Assembly (NCBI GenBank): GCA_963971575.1
Contig: OZ020623.1
Span: forward strand, 14,944,980 to 15,008,979
DNA from: Liopterus haemorrhoidalis
Taxonomy: Eukaryota; Arthropoda; Insecta; Coleoptera; Dytiscidae
Direction of reading: 5' to 3'
DNA: 64,000 nucleotides
Below, one piece after another: positions 35,172-46,028 of the stretch. How positions within the stretch are numbered: the first letter of the stretch is position 1; each line of letters begins with the position of its first letter. The notes below the pieces were generated by a model. It had not been told where the DNA came from. It did not search any database and saw nothing but the letters and a program-made list of their open reading frames with translations. A program made the translations under genes and the position numbers.

Positions 35172-36028
35172 TAGAGTTACCAACCGTCCTACTTTAGTAG
35201 GACATGTCCTACAATTTACCTCCTTGTCCTTCGTCCTACCTACTGTTAAATAATATCTGAAATGTCCTACTTTATAGTATTTTTACTTTTGAAGACGCCT
35301 TTACCGTTGAGTCGACGTTTGCCGATGAACGCGATCGAGGCATAACGTTTTGACTAAATTTCTATGATGTCATTAAGGATAAAGCTTTATTAAAAAAAGC
35401 AGGTACATCTAAAAAATATGATTTTATTAAAAAAAAAAAAGAAAAGAAAATGTGAACGTCCACGAATAAACATATCTAATTATATTTTTTATAACCATAT
35501 ATATTTAAACTTGATTGTTAATTATTTATTGGTTGTTTCTTATTAATTACTATATACAATGAAAATTTAAAAAAATTTCTTATGATTTATTTTATATTTT
35601 TATTTCTAAAATGTGATTTTGTTAAATATAAAGAAAGATGTGAGCCAATAAACATATAATTTAATTTTCATATTAGTAGTATTACTTATTATTTATTGAC
35701 TGTTTCTTGTTAATTATATGTTATGTTGGATCCCATAATAAGGCCTTTTTTTCATAATGAGGCCTTTTTGAAAATTTGTTTAATAATATATAATCTATAA
35801 TAAAATGTTTTTGTAGTATTATTAAACAAAATTTTAAAAAGGCCTCATTTTGAAAAAAATGCCTTACTATGAAAAAATGGCCTTGTTATGGGATTTGAAC
35901 TTAATTAAGTACCTATAAATTTCGTAGCATAATAAAAACTTTAAAAAAACTGTTCTACTGTGTCCTACTAAACTGCTATTTTTAGTTGAAATATCCTACT
36001 CTGTCACGAGAGACATTTGGTAACCCTA
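35172..36028. mobile_element. hAT element, TAGAGTTACCAACC ends
   Basis: Starts TAGAGTTACCAACCGTCC, ends GACATTTGGTAACCCTA, duplication CCCTGACA at 35164-35171 and 36029-36036 (perfect), inside the non-LTR remnant. 857 bp; no transposase. Repeated GTCCTAC words near both ends. Confidence 0.88.
35728..35896. mobile_element. MITE with CCCATAATAAGGCC ends
   Basis: Long inverted arms: ATCCCATAATAAGGCCTTTT on the left, AATGGCCTTGTTATGGGAT on the right, and TTTGTTTAATAATA/TATTATTAAACAAA further in. Nested in the hAT above. Confidence 0.7.
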
Positions 36029-36088
36029 CCCTGACATTCTCGAACTGCACACACTCAGTTAAAAAGTGTAACACAGACAAATCTGTGT

Positions 36089-36165
36089 TTCACAGAAAGG
36101 GGACTCACAGAAAGGGACTCACAGAAAGGGGACTCACAGAAAGGGGACTCACAGAAAGGGGACTC
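36089..36165. repeat. 15-bp tandem repeat, five units
   Basis: Unit ACTCACAGAAAGGGG with one copy short by one G. It lies within the non-LTR C-terminal coding region. Confidence 0.9.
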
Positions 36166-36707
36166 TTCACCTCAAAGAAGGTGTCCATGGGTCCACCAAC
36201 AGTGACCTATACGAAGGCGTGTGATGGCAGTTTCCTCCCTGCGGTTAATCCTGCAGGAAGAACCCCATGGTTTAACGTCTCCTTTAATCTGCCTCAACTT
36301 AACGTCTTGTATGCTGCCTCACTCTTGCTGCCACCTGGCTAAAACCAGATGTTTCAGATGACTCTTTGCGTCATCTAGAAATATGAAACTCACATCAATC
36401 ATAGGTCTGTGGGAGGCGGCTTTTGCAGCTTCATCAGCCGCTTCGTTGCCTTTAATACCAACATGTCCCGGTATTCAAAACAGCTCTACCCTCACATTCT
36501 GAGCATTCAGACTGTAGAGTAGTAGTAGTAGATCACTAGATGGCAATATTGAAATATGTCATTACTATATTCGTAACATTTGACATTTGTTATTGTGAAA
36601 TATGTGGCAGCTTATAAATTGACCGAGTAGTTTGTTGACAGGGAGCGTTAAAAAAAAAGTTTGTGAAAAAATGGATATTACTCGTGAAGGTTTTCGTGGG
36701 ATGATTT

Positions 36708-37803
36708 TCAGGGTTTTGTTGGCATGACCAAAAAACTTTTATACCGTCATTTTGTTGTCTGTTCGGTAAAAAATTGTAGCCAAACGGCTAAACAACAGAG
36801 TTGAAATTTGGCATGCTTATACAACTCTTTGACATAGAAAAAATACTAAAACATCTAAAAAACATATCACCCTAAAATAATAAACAAATATGTGCACATC
36901 GAAAAAAAAAAAAAATCTGAGTAGGGTATCAAACGAAAAGCCCTTAATACGTGGATTAACGATCAAAATTTTATTTTTGCAAAATAAATTATTTTGATGC
37001 GATTTGCCAAAATTGTGCAAAAAAAATGTTGTCCCACACCCTGTAGCCTAGATTGTTTAAACTAAAAATCTGAAAAAATTCTAAGTAATGTACATTGGTG
37101 TGAACCGAAATAGTACAACAGGAATTTTTGATTGGATTATGTTTTCGGAAAATAACGCATTTTTTGTGTTTTTTGGTTGACGATGAACAAAAGTTATAGT
37201 TAACACACTATACTACAAGGCGTATCCTAGTCTAATGGTTAGCTTGCTCTCTTGCTACGCAGCAAACTAGGGTTCCCTTCCGGGCAGAGGAGATAATTTT
37301 ATTTTTAGTTTTTTTCCATTTTTATTTTGTTTAAATAATTTTGGCAAAATTCTAGTTATATTTAGGCAAATGTTGTATTTAATTTTCAAGAGCGTAAATT
37401 TAATAACCAGTTGGAATTGTTGGAATTATATTTTTATTCTATGTGACATGTATACGAAACCAGAAAAACAACCAATAAAACCATAAAACAACCAATGGAA
37501 GCCATAGGCGCAATTTTCAAAATTTTAATGAACCTTGCTATATAAAAAAAAAAATAACTGCACATATTTAGAAACCTAAATAATGGCATTAGGTATTCGA
37601 ATTAAAATTAATAAAAAAATATTTTAACATAAAATTTGTTTTTAAAGCTCTTAGATTAATAGACGATAAATTATTTTAAAAATATTGTTCATTTTGCCGT
37701 GATTACTACAAAGCAAAATTTGTCCTACACATTCAGCATGCCGCCTTCACTTATTATATACCTACGAAACCGTGCAATGTGTGAAATTCATACTTCACAT
37801 CAA
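36708..37803 (-). repeat. Family T repeat with tRNA-like module, copy B
   Basis: Left CAGGGTTTTGTTGGCATGAC, right ATTCATACTTCACATCAA. It splits the mariner codons MIF|FYDF, with 4-5 bp (ATTTT) repeated at both edges. Homologous to 33985-34893 in reverse. Confidence 0.75.
37212..37280 (+). repeat. tRNA-like module in family T, copy B
   Basis: CCTAGTCTAATGGTTAGC (A box) and TAGGGTTCCCTTCCGGGC (weak B box), set between flanks (CAAGGCG and ATTTTATTTTT) that align with copy A. The body itself does not align with copy A's module. Confidence 0.45.
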
Positions 37804-37893
37804 TTTTTTACGATTTTAGTAAAGGCCTAACTCAACAACAATGCATAGAATCGCTTCGTTCAACTTTTGGTAATGAAGCACCATCAGAAAAGT

Positions 37894-38362
37894 AACTCTT
37901 TGAATCAAAAGATATTTTAGAATTCCGGAACCCCGACGCCTCTGTCATATGGCGTCTGGATTACCCGCAGCTTTACGTATAAAAACTCGACGTCGTTATC
38001 TAACTTTACGACGCAATTCTACTCGTAGTTCTAATTAATTCCGTCATGGCGCTAGCACTGCACTTGTGGTATTTTTTTTTTTTTACCCTGAAGAATGAAA
38101 GCACGTGAATATATTTTAGCTTAGCATTGTTTTAATAATTTCACCAAGGAATTTATTTAACTCAGTATTAAATTTTCTTGATATTTAATGTGACATTCTT
38201 TGAATATCTTGATAATCAGTTGTCGAATTAGCTCATTATTAAATTTTCTCGATATTGCTACGTTATGAATTAAATTTTATTAAAATAAGTTTTAAATAAA
38301 ATATTCATACCACGGTCACGTTAGAATTATTAAAACTATACCCTGTTCGAAATGCAGAAATA
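37894..38362. other. No gene recognised
   Basis: Unassigned intron between two mariners; 37920-38040 is less AT-rich than its surroundings but shows no recognisable protein. Confidence 0.4.
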
Positions 38363-38422
38363 CGAGGGTTACCTTATGTTTTTACAAACGACCACTAGAT
38401 GGCAATATTGAAATGTGTCATT

Positions 38423-39774
38423 TACAGTGACTGTATAAAGACAGTGTGGCCATATGAACTGTAGCCGCCATGTTTATTCCAGATTTGTATTTGGTAATAT
38501 GGAATAAATGTTAATATATCCTAATATATTATAATATTTCTTAAATTTTTAATTGTTTTACGTATTTATGTGTATATATATGTGAATATCAATTTATTAT
38601 TAAGAAAAAACATGTATATGATTCAACATTTATTAAGATAAATATTAAAATTGCCTACCGATGAGTAAGTATTTTTTTGAAATGTTTGCAACATAAAAAT
38701 AAAACAAATGAAAAAAACTCTTAAAAAAGGACATAAAAGGAAATAAAAGAGATATGTTTTTATTATTTTATAATTTTATTTGAGGACCTATAAAAACTAA
38801 AACATTTTTTTATAAAAACGGGAGATACATTTTAATTTGAATATTTTAAATTTAAGAAAACAAGTTCAAACAGGACATTAGAATTAGAATATAAAGATAG
38901 GGAAAAAATGATGATAAGGCTCTATAAAAATTAGAGAACCCAACATTTCTCTAACTTTTGGGAAAACGCATGTTTATATATATATATATTTAAAAAATAA
39001 ATAGGATATTTTCATATTAAAAAAGAATAAGCAGAACATGTTATATACCCTGAGTTCAAAAAGAAATTACATAAGAGTTGGCTATGGAAAAATAAAATAA
39101 TGTATACTACAAGCTTTATGTAACAATAAATAACTTATGACAACAAGAGTGATTTAATTAATTCAGACAGTAAATTAATTCTAAAGCTTCCTGTTGACAT
39201 TACTTTTATTTTCCATAGCCAACCCTTATGCAATTTCTTTTTGAACTCATGGTATAAATGATATATTAATAAAGAAAACTGATGTATATATTTTCAATTA
39301 TGCATTTATTCAAATAAAATTATGGTCAAGTGAAAAATAAAATGAGATCAGCATGGAATAACATTAAAATTAATGAAAGTAAATACTTCTTATAATTGTG
39401 AAGCCATCCATTGATTTACTGGCATAATGTTTTTTTATGTTCATTTAGCCTTTTTTTTCCAGCAATTTTAAACCTAAACATAACAAAACGTTTCATTATT
39501 TTTAATTTTAATTTGTGACAATTTAAAATATGTGCACAGTTTACATTATCTACATTACTCATTACTCATCCAAAACAAAACAATATTCACTATTAAACGT
39601 CTAAATATACGTATATTATTTGAAAATATCACTTAAATCTGTTGAAACACAAGCTAAACACATGTAAACCATATATAATCTGTAACAAAGTTGGAAGAAA
39701 TATGGCGGACTTCAGCTCGACCAATAGAAAATGAGACCATCGTATGGCCACACTGTCTTTATACAATCACTGTA
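38423..39774. mobile_element. TIR element TACAGTGACTGTATAAAG, 8-bp TSD
   Basis: About 32-bp inverted ends (TACAGTGACTGTATAAAGAC then AGTGTGGCCAT) and a perfect duplication GTGTCATT (38415-38422, 39775-39782) in the mariner leader. 1352 bp, no coding. The TSD length suggests hAT or P, but the TA start and long TIR are not decisive. Confidence 0.8.
39048..39252. mobile_element. Tc1/mariner-type MITE, 44-bp TIRs
   Basis: Starts CCCTGAGTTCAAAAAGAAAT, ends ATTTCTTTTTGAACTCATGG, in TA sites (39046-39047, 39253-39254). Nested in the element above. Confidence 0.8.
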
Positions 39775-39948
39775 GTGTCATTAATATATTCGTAAAATTT
39801 AACATTTGTTATTTTTAAATCAGTGGCAGCTTATAAATTGAACGAGTAGTTTGTTGACAGTGAGTGTTTAAAAGCAACAAGATTTTTAAAAAAATTATAT
39901 TATTCGTGAAGGTTTTCGTTGGATGATTTTTTACGATTTCAGTAAAGG

Positions 39949-40583
39949 TAAGGTGACCATTCGTACTGGTTTTACCAGTACTGTACTGTTTTTTGGTCAT
40001 TGGTCCTGGTTAGTAGTGAAATATAACCAGTACAGTTTAGGGACACAAAATCAAAAATAATTTTTCAAAAGATCGAGTAATCGTTCCATCTTTCAGTACG
40101 CGCGTAAATTTAAACACAAAATACGGTTCAGCAGTGTAGCGGCCTTTTCAAAATTACTTTCTTAATCTACAATATATATAAAAGAAGTACATTTTATTTT
40201 TTCACTTAAAGGCAAAAAACCTAATCTTATTCTGCAATATTTTTTTAATATATATTCTACGATAGCCACTTTTCTTCATGCTGAGTGAGCAGGCGCGCTC
40301 CTAGAAAAATTAACTGAGAGGGGGGGTCTATTTCTAAAAAATTATCCGATAAATAATATAAAATTTATTATTGCCTCTTTACGGGGAGGGGTGGTCTTAT
40401 ATGTTAATTACATTTTGACTATGATTTGTTTTTTATAAACTTAGTTTTTATTAAGTATATGATTTTTTAGTTCCTGGTGGGGGGGGGGGTCAGGACCCAA
40501 GGATCCCACTCCTATTGCACGCGCCTGTACTTGGGCTATTTTAAATGTCCTGGTTTGATATTTGACAAAAAATGGTCACCTTA
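39949..40583. mobile_element. hAT-like element TAAGGTGACCAT
   Basis: Ends TAAGGTGACCATTCGTACTG and ATGGTCACCTTA; flanking 8-mers AGTAAAGG and AATAACGG agree at six positions. No coding; contains a G-run at 40483-40492. Confidence 0.7.
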
Positions 40584-40629
40584 ATAACGGCCTGATTCAA
40601 CTACAGAAAATACTGTTTACAATTGATTT

Positions 40630-41404
40630 CAGCGTTGCCAGATTATTATTTTACCAAATCGGGATTTTTACCAAATAAATTTAAAAAAATAGGGATTAAG
40701 GTGCAAAAAGCGGGACAACCTAATAAAATATACCTACAGCTAAATTTTTCTAAATGTTTATTTAGCTTAAAGCAATCAAAATGGTACATTTTAATCTGAA
40801 TACTGATACTGAACAATATTTTGTTCAGAAACTCGCTTTTTTGTATTTGGCTGACGATTTTACTTTAGAAAGAGTTTCTTTCTGGTTCTTAATATATTGA
40901 TAAAATTCAGCACATGAGTATTGCATGTTGAATTTAACAAGTAATTCCGATTTTATCAACTCAATAGAACACCTGTTTCTTGCTTCTGACCATTTTAAAT
41001 TGATTTGACAAAATTAGATATTGGTATATGCTTATAATAAATTAAATTAATTTGTAAATATTTTTAGTGTTTTTCCGGGAATAGCTTAAATAACTGATGC
41101 CATTTTTGTGCAGCTAAGTCTTTCGAATTTTTCGCAATCACGTCAATAGATGGTTTTAGCAAGTTGAATTCTTCATAAATCAGGTCAATATCTACTGCAT
41201 CAAGTACCAATATGCAAAGTTCCGTGCAAATTCCCGTAAGGCACGCCGGCATGACGAACACACGCATCCATCGCATTTTTTTGATCTTACCTCAACGTTT
41301 TATTTCTTTTCGAATAATTCGTGAATTTAGCTGTCCCGCCCGGGACATTCTATTTTTGTTAATAAAGCGGGACGTCCCGCAAATCGGGACGTCTGGCAAG
41401 GCTG
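40630..41404. mobile_element. hAT element CAGCGTTGCCAGA
   Basis: Ends CAGCGTTGCCAGAT and GTCTGGCAAGGCTG; perfect duplication ATTGATTT (40622-40629, 41405-41412). Minus-strand frame 41276-41064 (LIYEEFNLLKPSIDVIAKN, KDLAAQKWHQLFKLFPE) is probably a transposase relic of this group. The ends also hold repeated GGGAC/GTCCCGC words. Confidence 0.82.
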
Positions 41405-41581
41405 ATTGATTTGCAGAATTTCGTCGTGGTCGTGCGTCCGTCAGTGATTAATCTCGTGAAGTTCGATTATGATTAAAAAAAACATCGATGCTGTGCGCAA
41501 AATGATTGAAGAAGATAAGGCATGTGACTTACCGTGAGATAGAGGCATCCTTTGGCATATCGCAGATTGCAATACATTCAA

Positions 41582-42625
41582 TCTTTATATATAAAAGAGA
41601 ATATTTGTGGATATGTCCGGAAATTCTAACCCACTTCCAGATATGGTACCGAGTGGAAATTTGGCATACAGATAGAAAATGCCTTCATCATAACTAGAAA
41701 AATCGAAAATCTCAAAAAAGTCCCATTAGAAACGAGAAATTAATAATTTTGTTTTTAATTATATTGGACCATTGAAATATCTATTAAACCGTCAGTGAGA
41801 ACACGGGAATTTCCCTTCAATAGTTGGTTGTACAATTATATTGAGATCGGGAGTGTTCGGTCAAAATCATAAATGGCTCAAATATGTAGGAGTGGGGACG
41901 CATTTAATCTCGGTAGTTCGTACGGGCAACATCGCTCTGAGTACTGAGTCAGTAGAAAATCTAGCAATAGTAAATATGCCTTTTAAAAGTAAGTTAAATT
42001 GTCGCGCTATTACTAGCCAAAGTTGCGAAATAATTTCTTATATTTTGACTTTTATGAGGCTGGGTAACCTATCATTAATTTCAAATCAGTTTTTGCTTGA
42101 GTGACTGCTGCAACAGGCGTAACAAGAATTTCAAAAAAAAAAATCTATCAAGGTGAACCCTCGAAATTTTCTTCACCTAGAAAAAATGTACAAAAGGATC
42201 GTACGAAAAGAAATATAGACGATTTTGGTAAAGAAGTTTTAAAGAGAACTAGATTAGACCTGCATACAACAAAAAAAATAGTACCTACTCTGTCTACTAA
42301 TTTACAAAAATTTTAAGATTTCACGGGATATGACGCAGATCGGGAGACACTCCGATGGGAGAATTAGTATAGGCATCTTTAAAACAGTTTCTGGCCTCCA
42401 GAAATATGACATTTCGCCTTGAAAACGCTAAAGAATTATCCCACTTAAATCATTTGTGAACAAGCACATATTTATACAATGGTAGAGCAAAACAAAAAAT
42501 ATATAATTACACCATACTAAAACTATTCGCACCAAATCTAATTTGAACCCATTCCGACATGGGCCCGGTCTAAACCAGCTACGGCTGTATTTTTTCCGGT
42601 AGCGAAGCATCGGGTACACTGCTAG
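41582..42625 (+). mobile_element. Helitron, 1044 bp, with captured transposase piece
   Basis: 5' TCTTTATATATAAAAGAG, 3' CATCGGGTACACTGCTAG, inserted between A and T of the mariner with no duplication (uninterrupted site is known from sister copies). These are canonical Helitron ends. No Rep/helicase. Confidence 0.88.
41960..42390 (+). pseudogene. DDE transposase N-terminus inside the Helitron
   Basis: SQSCEIISYILTFMR, then after a stop VTAATGVTRISKKKIYQGEP, SKFSSPRKNVQKDRTKRNID, DFGKEVLKRTRLDLHTTKK and VPTLSTNLQKF, then RETLRW in another frame. A helix-turn-helix plus linker of an IS630-like transposase, related to the fragment at 32878. It has no relation to Helitron proteins, so it was carried or inserted earlier. 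Confidence 0.6.
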
Positions 42626-42779
42626 TTTTGCATAAATATTTAGCTGTAAAAAAGATCTGTTCCCGATGGATTCCTCATAATTTGACCGAAGCTCAAAAGA
42701 CTCGTGTTGATTGGTGTAAGGAAATGAAAAAAAAAATCAACCTAGGCACTGCAAAATCCGTATACTACATCATTACAAG

Positions 42780-43122
42780 CAGAGCCGGCGCGAGGGTCTG
42801 TGGCGCCCGTAGGCAAGATTTAATTGAGCGCCCCTAGGCAGGGCGTAACTAGCTTTTTTCGAGCATGTCAAATGATGAACTAAAAAAAAAACAGTTCTTC
42901 CCTTCTAAATCTCAAATGAAGACCTAAAAAAAAGGTCCTCACTTCTAAATTTCTAGTGAAAACCTAAAAAAGAAAAAAAATGTCCTCACTAAAATTACAT
43001 TTCACTAAATTTCTTTTACATTCATGTGGCATTTGGCGCCCTTTTGAGTCTCACGTCAGGTGGACCTAACAGCGGCGCCCACATGTGCCGCATTCCTTGC
43101 ATGCCCGCTTCCGACGGCCCTG
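42780..43122. mobile_element. Short hAT, CAGAGCCGGCG ends
   Basis: Ends CAGAGCCGGCGCGAGG and CTTCCGACGGCCCTG; duplication ATTACAAG/ATTACAGG (one mismatch). 343 bp, GC-rich tips (GTGGCGCCCGTAGGCAAG) and AT-rich core. Confidence 0.8.
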
Positions 43123-43296
43123 ATTACAGGTAACGAAACTTGGATTTATTCATATGAACCGGAAACTAAGCAACAATCCACAACAAACCAAGATGAATCG
43201 AAACACACAAAAGTTGTTCGTTCACGAAGCATTTCCAAGAAAATGATCCCTTGTCTCTTCGGTTGTACTGGACATGTTGCAACCATTCTTTTAGAG

Positions 43297-43914
43297 CAGG
43301 GCGGTTCAACCTTTTTGTATTTGGGATCAACTTTTTACCGACCGCCAACATATATAAGGAGGTATTGTGATCATACCGATTTTGATATTTCGAAATTCCG
43401 CTGGATCTCCACGAATTGAAGTCCCTACATAACGTTTTGACTATTTTTAGCATGATGTCTGTCGGTATGTCTGTCTGTCTGTCTGTCCGTCTGTCTGTCC
43501 GTCTGTCCGTCCGTCTGTCTGTGTACACGTGCAGAGCAGATTCGGCTAAAAGGATTTTTATGAAACTGCATATTTAAGCTTTTGACATCAATGGCACGAG
43601 CTGATCAACTTTTGGTAAAAAACGGTTGACTAGAAATGGGAGTTTACTCGAGTCGATTATAAGATTTTTGCGAGTATTTAGCAACAGAAAAGCCATCATC
43701 TTGCCTGTCACTTATCTCACTCTACCAAACGTGAACGATTGCGCGGACGGTTACTTTTAGCTCTATTTTTTGAATTTGTAATTTATGTTTAGGTTATGTT
43801 TATGTATTATAAAATGTATTTTGAAGTACATGGAAGTGAGAGAAAACTAGAGATCTACTTAAAATAACACCGCGATCGACCGGTAGATCGCGATCGACTG
43901 GTTGGGCAGCCCTT
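43297..43914 (-). mobile_element. hAT element with CTGT tract (family C), copy 2
   Basis: Ends CAGGGCGGTTCAACC and GGTTGGGCAGCCCTT; flanks TTTTAGAG/CTTTAGAG. The body matches 15440-17558 in reverse and shows the site before the non-LTR insertion there. The CTGT tract here is only about 80 bp (43460-43523). Confidence 0.82.
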
Positions 43915-44210
43915 CTTTAGAGGATAGGATAACAGTTAATGCTGGATGATATAATACAATTTATTTGCCAGAAGACATCAATAAAATCAGGAAAAACAAC
44001 CAGATACGTCGCATCATTCTTCATCATGACAATGCAAGCTCCCACACAGCACGTCAAACAATTGATTATTTACGACTTTTTTTTTGTTCCCCAATGTCAA
44101 ACAAAAAATGCGTGGACAGCGATTTTCATCACCTCAAGAAGTTGTTGAAACCGTCGAAAACCATGTTTTTGAGATACCAACTTCAGAGTGGAAAAAATGT
44201 TTCGAGAATT

Positions 44211-45902
44211 CCCAGCAAACATTGAACTAACGGCCGAACGCCGGCAAACTGCTTTTACGCTGGTACATTGCTGGCACCAAAAGTAAGTGCAACGCCAGTA
44301 TTAATAATGTACTTCACATTTGTATTTCGCACTCCGCCTATACGAAGTACTTTACCAGCATTTTATAAGCATTCCTTATTTGTATTAATCCAAGATTATT
44401 TCTAGCGGGCCAGTGCTTATGTTTATAACTTTTTTTGAATGTAATAATTTGAAAAGTCTGACCGTTCTTAGTCATAAAACACCCTAATGGCGTGGCCTTC
44501 GAGGGTCGGTACAAGTGATATTCTGTGAGTACGAGTTGGGACGTGTTGGTGAACAGTTTTTAAAGATGTGTATTTGAATAGTTATTGATTGTGAGCATTA
44601 TACAGTTTTTTATTGTGATTTGTGTGTGTTTTGTTAGATTTAAGGACGTAATTTACACAAACTATTTCATATTAAATTGTTTAATTTTTAGTTTAGTTCA
44701 ATCATAGTTTTTTTCATGTAATAAAATTTTCAATTATTAATAAATCTGATACAAGATTATAAATATGTCATTTAAAAAATATAATTTGTCATATTTCATT
44801 TTGAATAGTGACATCTTAAATATTTTGTAAATATAATACTAACCTAAAATAATACAAACTTAATCCAAAACTGTAAAGCTTTTTTTACAATATAACCAAG
44901 TTTCTAAAAGTCAGTAATACACTATAAAAATCACCAAAATAACCAGATCTAGTTTGTTCTTACAAAAGTGAACAGCTTATAGCATTAATGCTTATAAAAT
45001 TTGTTTATTGAATTTATTTTAACAAGTATGATTTCTTTAGGTTGGCACTCTTCAAGTCAGGGGGAAAAGATGTGGTAGATAATACAAGACGAATATTGGC
45101 GAAAATTATTAGTCACCCCTTATCTTTAGGATGAAATTGGTTTGACCGAAATGGCAGAAAACCATTTTCTTAAAATTCTTCATTAAATTAATAAATTAAA
45201 TAAACTAATTCCTGTTATTCCTGAAATTATATTTATTTAATATTTATAAATAAATCAATAAATTATAACTGTTAATTCAATTTACAATCGGCTAGTTTTA
45301 CCATCGTTGAATAAATTTATTTAACAACTTAAGTTAACAATATCGCATCATTCTATTGACAGCAATGTTAATTTCTTCATTAATAGTTTAAAACCGATGC
45401 GATATTGTCAACTTTACTTGTTAAATAAATTTATTCAATGATGGTGAAAATGGCCAAATGAGTATTTATTTTGCACCTAACCATTCATTTATTTTAATAC
45501 TGGGTAAGTACACATATATTACATTTGAAACACTAGAGAGTGGGTATAATATAAGCACCAGTCTGTCAGAAATAAATCTTGCAACTAATGCGATTATTTT
45601 GATACATCAATGGGCCAGCTAACGGCCACGGGGACACCGGGGTACTGGCCCAGTGCAAAATGCCAGCACTGGACCAATGCGAAATGCCAGCACTGGCCCA
45701 GTGCGAAATGCCAGCACTGGCCCATTACTTTCAATGCACTTTACCGTTGCTGGGCCAGCAACTGATACATCAATGGACCAGCTAAGGGCCACGGGACACC
45801 GGGGTACTGGCCCAGTACGAAATGCCAGCACTGGCCCATTACTTTCAATGCCGGCGAGTATGTGCTTTACCAGTACTGGTCCGGATAAAAATGTTTGCTG
45901 GG
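44211..45902 (+). mobile_element. CCCAGCAAACATT element alpha (1692 bp)
   Basis: Inverted ends CCCAGCAAACATT; TT duplicated at 44209-44210 and 45903-45904, inside the codons of the mariner C-terminus. Left subterminal region has repeated CTGGTA/TACCAGC words; right has three 24-bp units ACTGGCCCAGTGCGAAATGC.. . A nested inverted repeat lies at 45293-45445. No transposase frame. Confidence 0.88.
45293..45445. repeat. Inverted repeat inside alpha, about 55-bp arms
   Basis: TTGAATAAATTTATTTAACA on the left pairs with TGTTAAATAAATTTATTCAA-type sequence on the right, and AATATCGCATC with GATGCGATATT. The same structure is in the three other family members (49060, 50785, 54018), so it predates their spread and may be an old MITE. 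Confidence 0.7.
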
Positions 45903-46028
45903 TTGGTTTGAACGCATTCAAAAGTGTATAAATCCTAAAGACGAATATTTTGAAAAGCAATAAAACAATTCGTTCCAATACAAATTTTTCTTTCTTAGTT
46001 TTTATAAAAACTTAATAGGTAGGCCTCG

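Larger units (their letters stand above)
35040..36520 (-). pseudogene. Non-LTR RNase H domain and C-terminus, interrupted
   Basis: Minus strand from 36515: VELF*IPGHVGIKGNEAADE (the Trp of the usual WIPGHVGI is a stop) and AAKAASHRPMIDVSF, then LVLARWQQE and RLRIGHCWWTHGHLL. This is the RNase H plus tail of a Jockey-like element. A 15-bp tandem repeat expands the frame (36089-36165), LTECVQFENVR follows, and a hAT (35172-36028) interrupts. Beyond it RERLDLCYDLSVSYVTTEY continues at 35171-35100. Inactive. Confidence 0.75.
36525..37893 (+). mobile_element. CGAGGGTTACC mariner fragment split by family T
   Basis: The leader from GATCACTAGATGGCAATATT (its first 20 bp replaced by TAG repeats), then transposase MDITREGFRGMIF (36672-36707). 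The family T insertion occupies 36708-37803, and FYDFSKGLTQQQCIESLRST, FGNEAPSEK resume to 37893, where homology stops. Confidence 0.8.
39875..45962 (+). pseudogene. Mariner transposase in eight pieces
   Basis: In order: REGFRWMIFYDFSK (39905-39948), a short TVYN piece (40584-40629), RRGRASVS...NIDAVRKMIEED and REIEASFGISQIAIHS (41405-41581), then LHKYLAVKKICSRWIPHNLTE (42626-42700). KSVYYIIT (42750-42779) continues as GNETWIYSYEPETKQQST (43123-43185; first Asp replaced by Asn in GNE). CTGHVATIL precedes the next break (43296). IILHHDNASSHTARQTIDYL (44007-44070) is the second motif, the third region is frameshifted, and EWKKCFE|NWFERIQKCI spans the last insertion (44211-45902). Confidence 0.85.
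38363..46028 (+). mobile_element. Old CGAGGGTTACC mariner holding seven insertions
   Basis: 5' end TA|CGAGGGTTACCTTATG and 3' end ATAGGTAGGCCTCG|TA. Subtracting seven nested elements and their duplications leaves about 1.17 kb, slightly short for a mariner. Coding pieces appear in order between the insertions and end WFERIQKCINPKDEYFEKQ* at 45903-45962. It is the target substrate that records each insertion with exact boundaries. Confidence 0.9.

Noticed and set aside
36086..36342. A plus-strand protein with RKGTHRKGLTERGL repeats
   Set aside because: Antisense of the non-LTR RNase H tail and its 15-bp repeat.
43060..43419. A 119-codon plus-strand protein
   Set aside because: A chance fusion of the end of one hAT, a short mariner stretch (GNETWIYSYEPETKQQ) and the start of another hAT.
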